Origin: Brevipalpus yothersi
Taxonomy: Eukaryota > Arthropoda > Arachnida > Trombidiformes > Tenuipalpidae
Assembly: GCA_003956705.1 (NCBI GenBank)
Contig: QZCP01000120.1
Span: forward strand, 62,001-126,000
Direction of reading: 5' to 3'
DNA length: 64,000 bases
Below are positions 61,085 through 64,000 of the stretch, piece by piece. The notes beneath the pieces are model-generated. The model searched no databases and had not been told where the DNA came from. It worked only from the letters and a program-made list of their open reading frames with translations. Numbering within the stretch: the stretch's first letter is position 1; every line of letters starts with the position of its first letter. The position numbers were made by a program, and so were the translations under genes.

Positions 61085-63541
61085 CTAAAATCCTCTCCGA
61101 AACTGTTGTGATTCTAATTTTTCTTTGATTCCTTCTAAAATATTTTTAGCTTCACAAGGAGGAAAATTGTCCAGATCATAATAGTTGGGCGCTATCCGAA
61201 TCAACCATTCTGGATTGATATCAGTGACAGTTCTGATATAATTTTTGGTAGTCAAAACGAATTCATTGTAGATCACCCAAGCTGGCTTGTGATCGAGAAC
61301 ACTTGAAGGATGAAGTTGAACATTCTGATTATCTTTTACCGTCAAATATTGTCCAGTCCTCTCTAAATGAGCAATCTGCATGAAAAATCCTGCTACAAGA
61401 GCTTTCCGGATATTGATGTAATAATCACCACTCGTGAATTCGGTGGAAATTCTCTTTAGATCAAACCTATCCATTATGCGTGATAATTGTTGACGGACAT
61501 TATCAGCACTTTTCAAGGATCGATAATTGATGAAATTTTCGAAACACCATTGGGCATCATCATGGTTTTGCTTAAACGCATGATAAACGTTGAGTAGCGT
61601 TAGATGATCACCATTGCAATGAGCAAAACGCGTCTTTGCATCATCAGCAGCTTTTTTTAGATCATTTGGTCGGACAAAACATTGAGGGACTGAAAGCATA
61701 GCTGTTATGGACAAAGCTTCATTGGAGCAACTGAAATCACATGAAGCAATCAGCATCTTGGCAAGTTGAGGATCGAGAGGAAACTCGGCCATCACTGATC
61801 CTAATTCAGTCAGATCTCCATCATCATCAAGAGCACCTAAATAATTGAGTAGTTCTAGAGCACGCATAAGTGTTTCTGGTGCTGGTGGATCCATGAAATC
61901 AAAGTGAACCAAATCGTTGATTCCTAACTTTTTTAACTGAAGCACAACTGAGCCTAAATTAGATCTTAAAATTTCAGGATATGTATTTTCTTGCATTTCA
62001 GTTTTGTAGGCCTTTTCAGTGTACAGACGGAAACACTTTCCAGGTTTTGTTCGTCCAGCACGACCAGCCCGCTGTTGGGCAGAGGCTTTTGAGATAGCTG
62101 AGACGAGTAAGGACTCTACACGAATTCGGGGATTGTAAACCTTTTGTTTAGCGAAACCAGGATCAATAACAAATACTACACCATCAATTGTGAGAGATGT
62201 TTCGGCTATATTGGTGGCAGCAACCACTTTACGGCCTATCAGTCCATTTGGTTTGTTAGGTGGAGCAGGCTCGAATATACGTTGTTGCATATTTGGTGGT
62301 AGAGTAGAATATAGAGGTATACACTTTATTTCGCCGACATCGGGGCCAAGATTGTCTACTTCTCGCTTTATTCGTTTGCAAGCTTCTTCAATTTCCTGCG
62401 GGATAGATCGAATATAAATTTTTCTGCAATAAAATACATTAGGCTCTATCTTACCTCTTGTCCAGTCAGGAAAACTAGTATGTCACCCTCAACCTCATCT
62501 CCAACATGAATTTGGAGAACAGTTCTGATGGCTGCTTCAAGATAATCTCTTTCTGGTTCTTGAGTGTAAAAAATTTCAACAGGAAACGTTCTTCCAGGTA
62601 CATTGAGGAGAGGAGCATCATCAAAATATACTTGAAATTTTCCAGCATCCAAAGTGGCACTCATTACCACAATTTTCAAATCAGTTCTCTTGGTAATTAC
62701 TTGTTTTAGTACTCCCATCAATATATCGGTAGCTAGTGTACGTTCATGAGCCTCGTCTAGCAGCACAATGTTATAATTTTCTAACAATGGATCAGACATA
62801 GCTTCTCTCAACAGCATACCATCGGTCATATACTTGAGTACAGTTTTCTCATTCGAACAATCTTCAAATCTTATGCTGTAACCAACTTCATTACCCAATT
62901 GACAATCCATTTCTTCTGCAACTCTTGTAGCAACACTCATAGCTGCTACTCTTCTGGGTTGAGTACATGCAACTCCTGAAATATAGACAGATCATAAAAT
63001 ATTTAAACATATGGTCATAAAATTTTGACAATTAAACATATAAAATTGCTCATTCCATATGCGGGGAAACTTACCCAATTTCCGATTAGCATTACGAAGA
63101 TATTCAACACACCATTGAGGTATTTGAGTTGTCTTACCGGAGCCCGTTTCACCCACCAGTACCAGAATACTGTTCTTGTCCAGTAGTTCAAAAAATTTAT
63201 TGCGATATTCCCAAACAGGCAATTGTATACGCTTTCGGAAAAGTTCATAATAGCGTTTAGAGTATGGAATATGACTGTATGGATTCACACCAGCAGGTAC
63301 AGTTGATACCGGTGCAGATGGTAATGTAGATTGGGCAACTTGAGATCCACTTTCATTGTTCTCTTGGGATGATCCTGGTGTGGGATCACTTTTTGACAAT
63401 GGATCACCATCAATTCTAATCAAGAGATGAAGATTGTAATGATTAATATAAATGTAAACACTCATAACAACACCATTTAAAGTGATCTTACCTGCCTTTT
63501 TTTGGTTTGTCACCAAGATCTATTCTTGGTCTCTTGTACAT
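61085..63541 (-). CDS. DHX15: Pre-mRNA splicing DEAH-box RNA helicase DHX15/Prp43
   Basis: Four exons in phase: 63541-63492, 63415-63075, 62975-62455 and 62395-61085, giving 740 residues (human DHX15 is 795, the difference being a shorter N-terminus). Motif I is GETGSGKTT (105-113), motif II DEAH (204-207), motif III SAT (236-238) and motif VI QRAGRAGR (412-419). The NIAETSLTIDGVVFVIDPGF block, winged helix, ratchet and OB-fold region (YLTVKDNQNVQLHPSSVLDH) follow in the expected order. The N-terminus MYKRPRIDLGDKPKKGR matches the conserved MSKRHRLDLGE start. DHX15 disassembles the intron-lariat spliceosome and also works in ribosome biogenesis with G-patch partners. Exon 4 alone encodes the C-terminal 437 codons. 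Conservation is very high throughout and no lesions were seen. Confidence 0.96.
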
Positions 63542-63952
63542 TTTGACACCGTGAAATGATCAGTATCCAAAATTGGAACGATTAATTAATCAGAACACAA
63601 TTTAAACAACAAACATCAACAAGACAATCTCACTTACATGTACCGGGCGCTCAGAGGCTATTGAGTCATACAGACTCTGTATCCCAGGCAACATATGAGC
63701 CTCATAGCAGGCGCGTAAGTAGATGTGTTTCGATTTGATTTGATTCGCGGAATTTCGACAGTAACTGTAGTTCGAGAAATTAAACGAAAATTTTCGCAAT
63801 TTAATCCCCAAAAAACATGAATTTTATTGAAATATAATGTCATCAATGTGAATGATCAAGATTAAGATTGAAAAATGATTTCGATGGACAATCTATCTAA
63901 ATTGTTAGTGCTAACTATGATAAGGAGAGATTCAACAATTTTTAGAAAGTTT
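63542..63952. other. Short spacer upstream of DHX15
   Basis: Contains the DHX15 5' UTR/promoter and the probable 3' UTR of the next minus-strand gene. Small minus-strand frames overlap here but none is convincing. Confidence 0.4.
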
Positions 63953-64000
63953 CTACCACTCTTCATCCCCATCAGCAGCAGAGGTAGTCGCGGCAGAATC
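63953..64000 (-). CDS. Possible C-terminal end of a neighbouring minus-strand gene (partial)
   Basis: The last 48 bases read in one frame as DSAATTSAADGDEEW followed by TAG. GC content rises sharply relative to the flank, and the acidic tail with a terminal Trp looks like a real C-terminus. The rest of the gene lies outside the window, so the family is unknown. Confidence 0.4.
   Translation of the reverse strand, partial: DSAATTSAADGDEEW

Overview
This is eukaryotic nuclear DNA, from an animal and most likely an arthropod. The evidence is short AT-rich introns with GT..AG ends, animal-specific families (melted/VEPH1, SKOR/fussel, ARL15, NSMCE2, MAM) and very many (CT)n/(GA)n microsatellites. 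An acariform mite is my best guess, but that is inference only. I joined exons by hand from conserved protein blocks, GT..AG sites and codon phase. No transcript or database evidence was available.

Layout. 1-18 kb is sparse: part of a minus-strand MAM-domain gene (6.3-7.9 kb), a single-exon four-helix membrane protein (9.3-9.7 kb), a three-exon ARL15-type GTPase (10.45-11.33 kb), a minus-strand protein with a Tc1-like helix-turn-helix and no catalytic domain (12.1-12.8 kb), an orphan GC-richer ORF (14.57-14.97 kb) and a GATA-rich direct repeat (15.2-15.5 kb).

18.1-33.5 kb is the striking region: a tandem cluster of genes encoding double PHD fingers (DPF), Ser-rich and acidic linkers and a C-terminal SAM domain. 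Copy 1 is a complete seven-exon, 637-residue DPF+SAM gene. Copy 2 keeps an intact DPF but has in-frame stops in its last exon and no SAM. From 25.8 to 33.5 kb, twenty consecutive exons stay in phase and could encode one protein of about 1813 residues. It would hold an intact DPF, a lone PHD, a decayed DPF, a second intact DPF and one SAM domain, so several duplicated units appear to have been fused into one gene. One exon literally joins the end of one PHD module to the start of the next.

33.8-40 kb holds NSMCE2 (minus) and melted/VEPH1 (plus), arranged divergently. 40-50.7 kb is a long stretch with only microsatellites. 50.7-58.3 kb is a five-exon minus-strand SKOR/fussel-type corepressor gene with a 3.6 kb intron. 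59.4-60.65 kb is a small voltage-sensor-only channel gene resembling Hv1. It converges on a four-exon DHX15 splicing helicase gene (61.1-63.5 kb, minus). The right edge probably holds the last codons of another minus-strand gene.

The genes outside the DPF cluster are unrelated housekeeping, signalling and developmental genes with no operon-like logic. The cluster is the accessory, fast-evolving part of the window.
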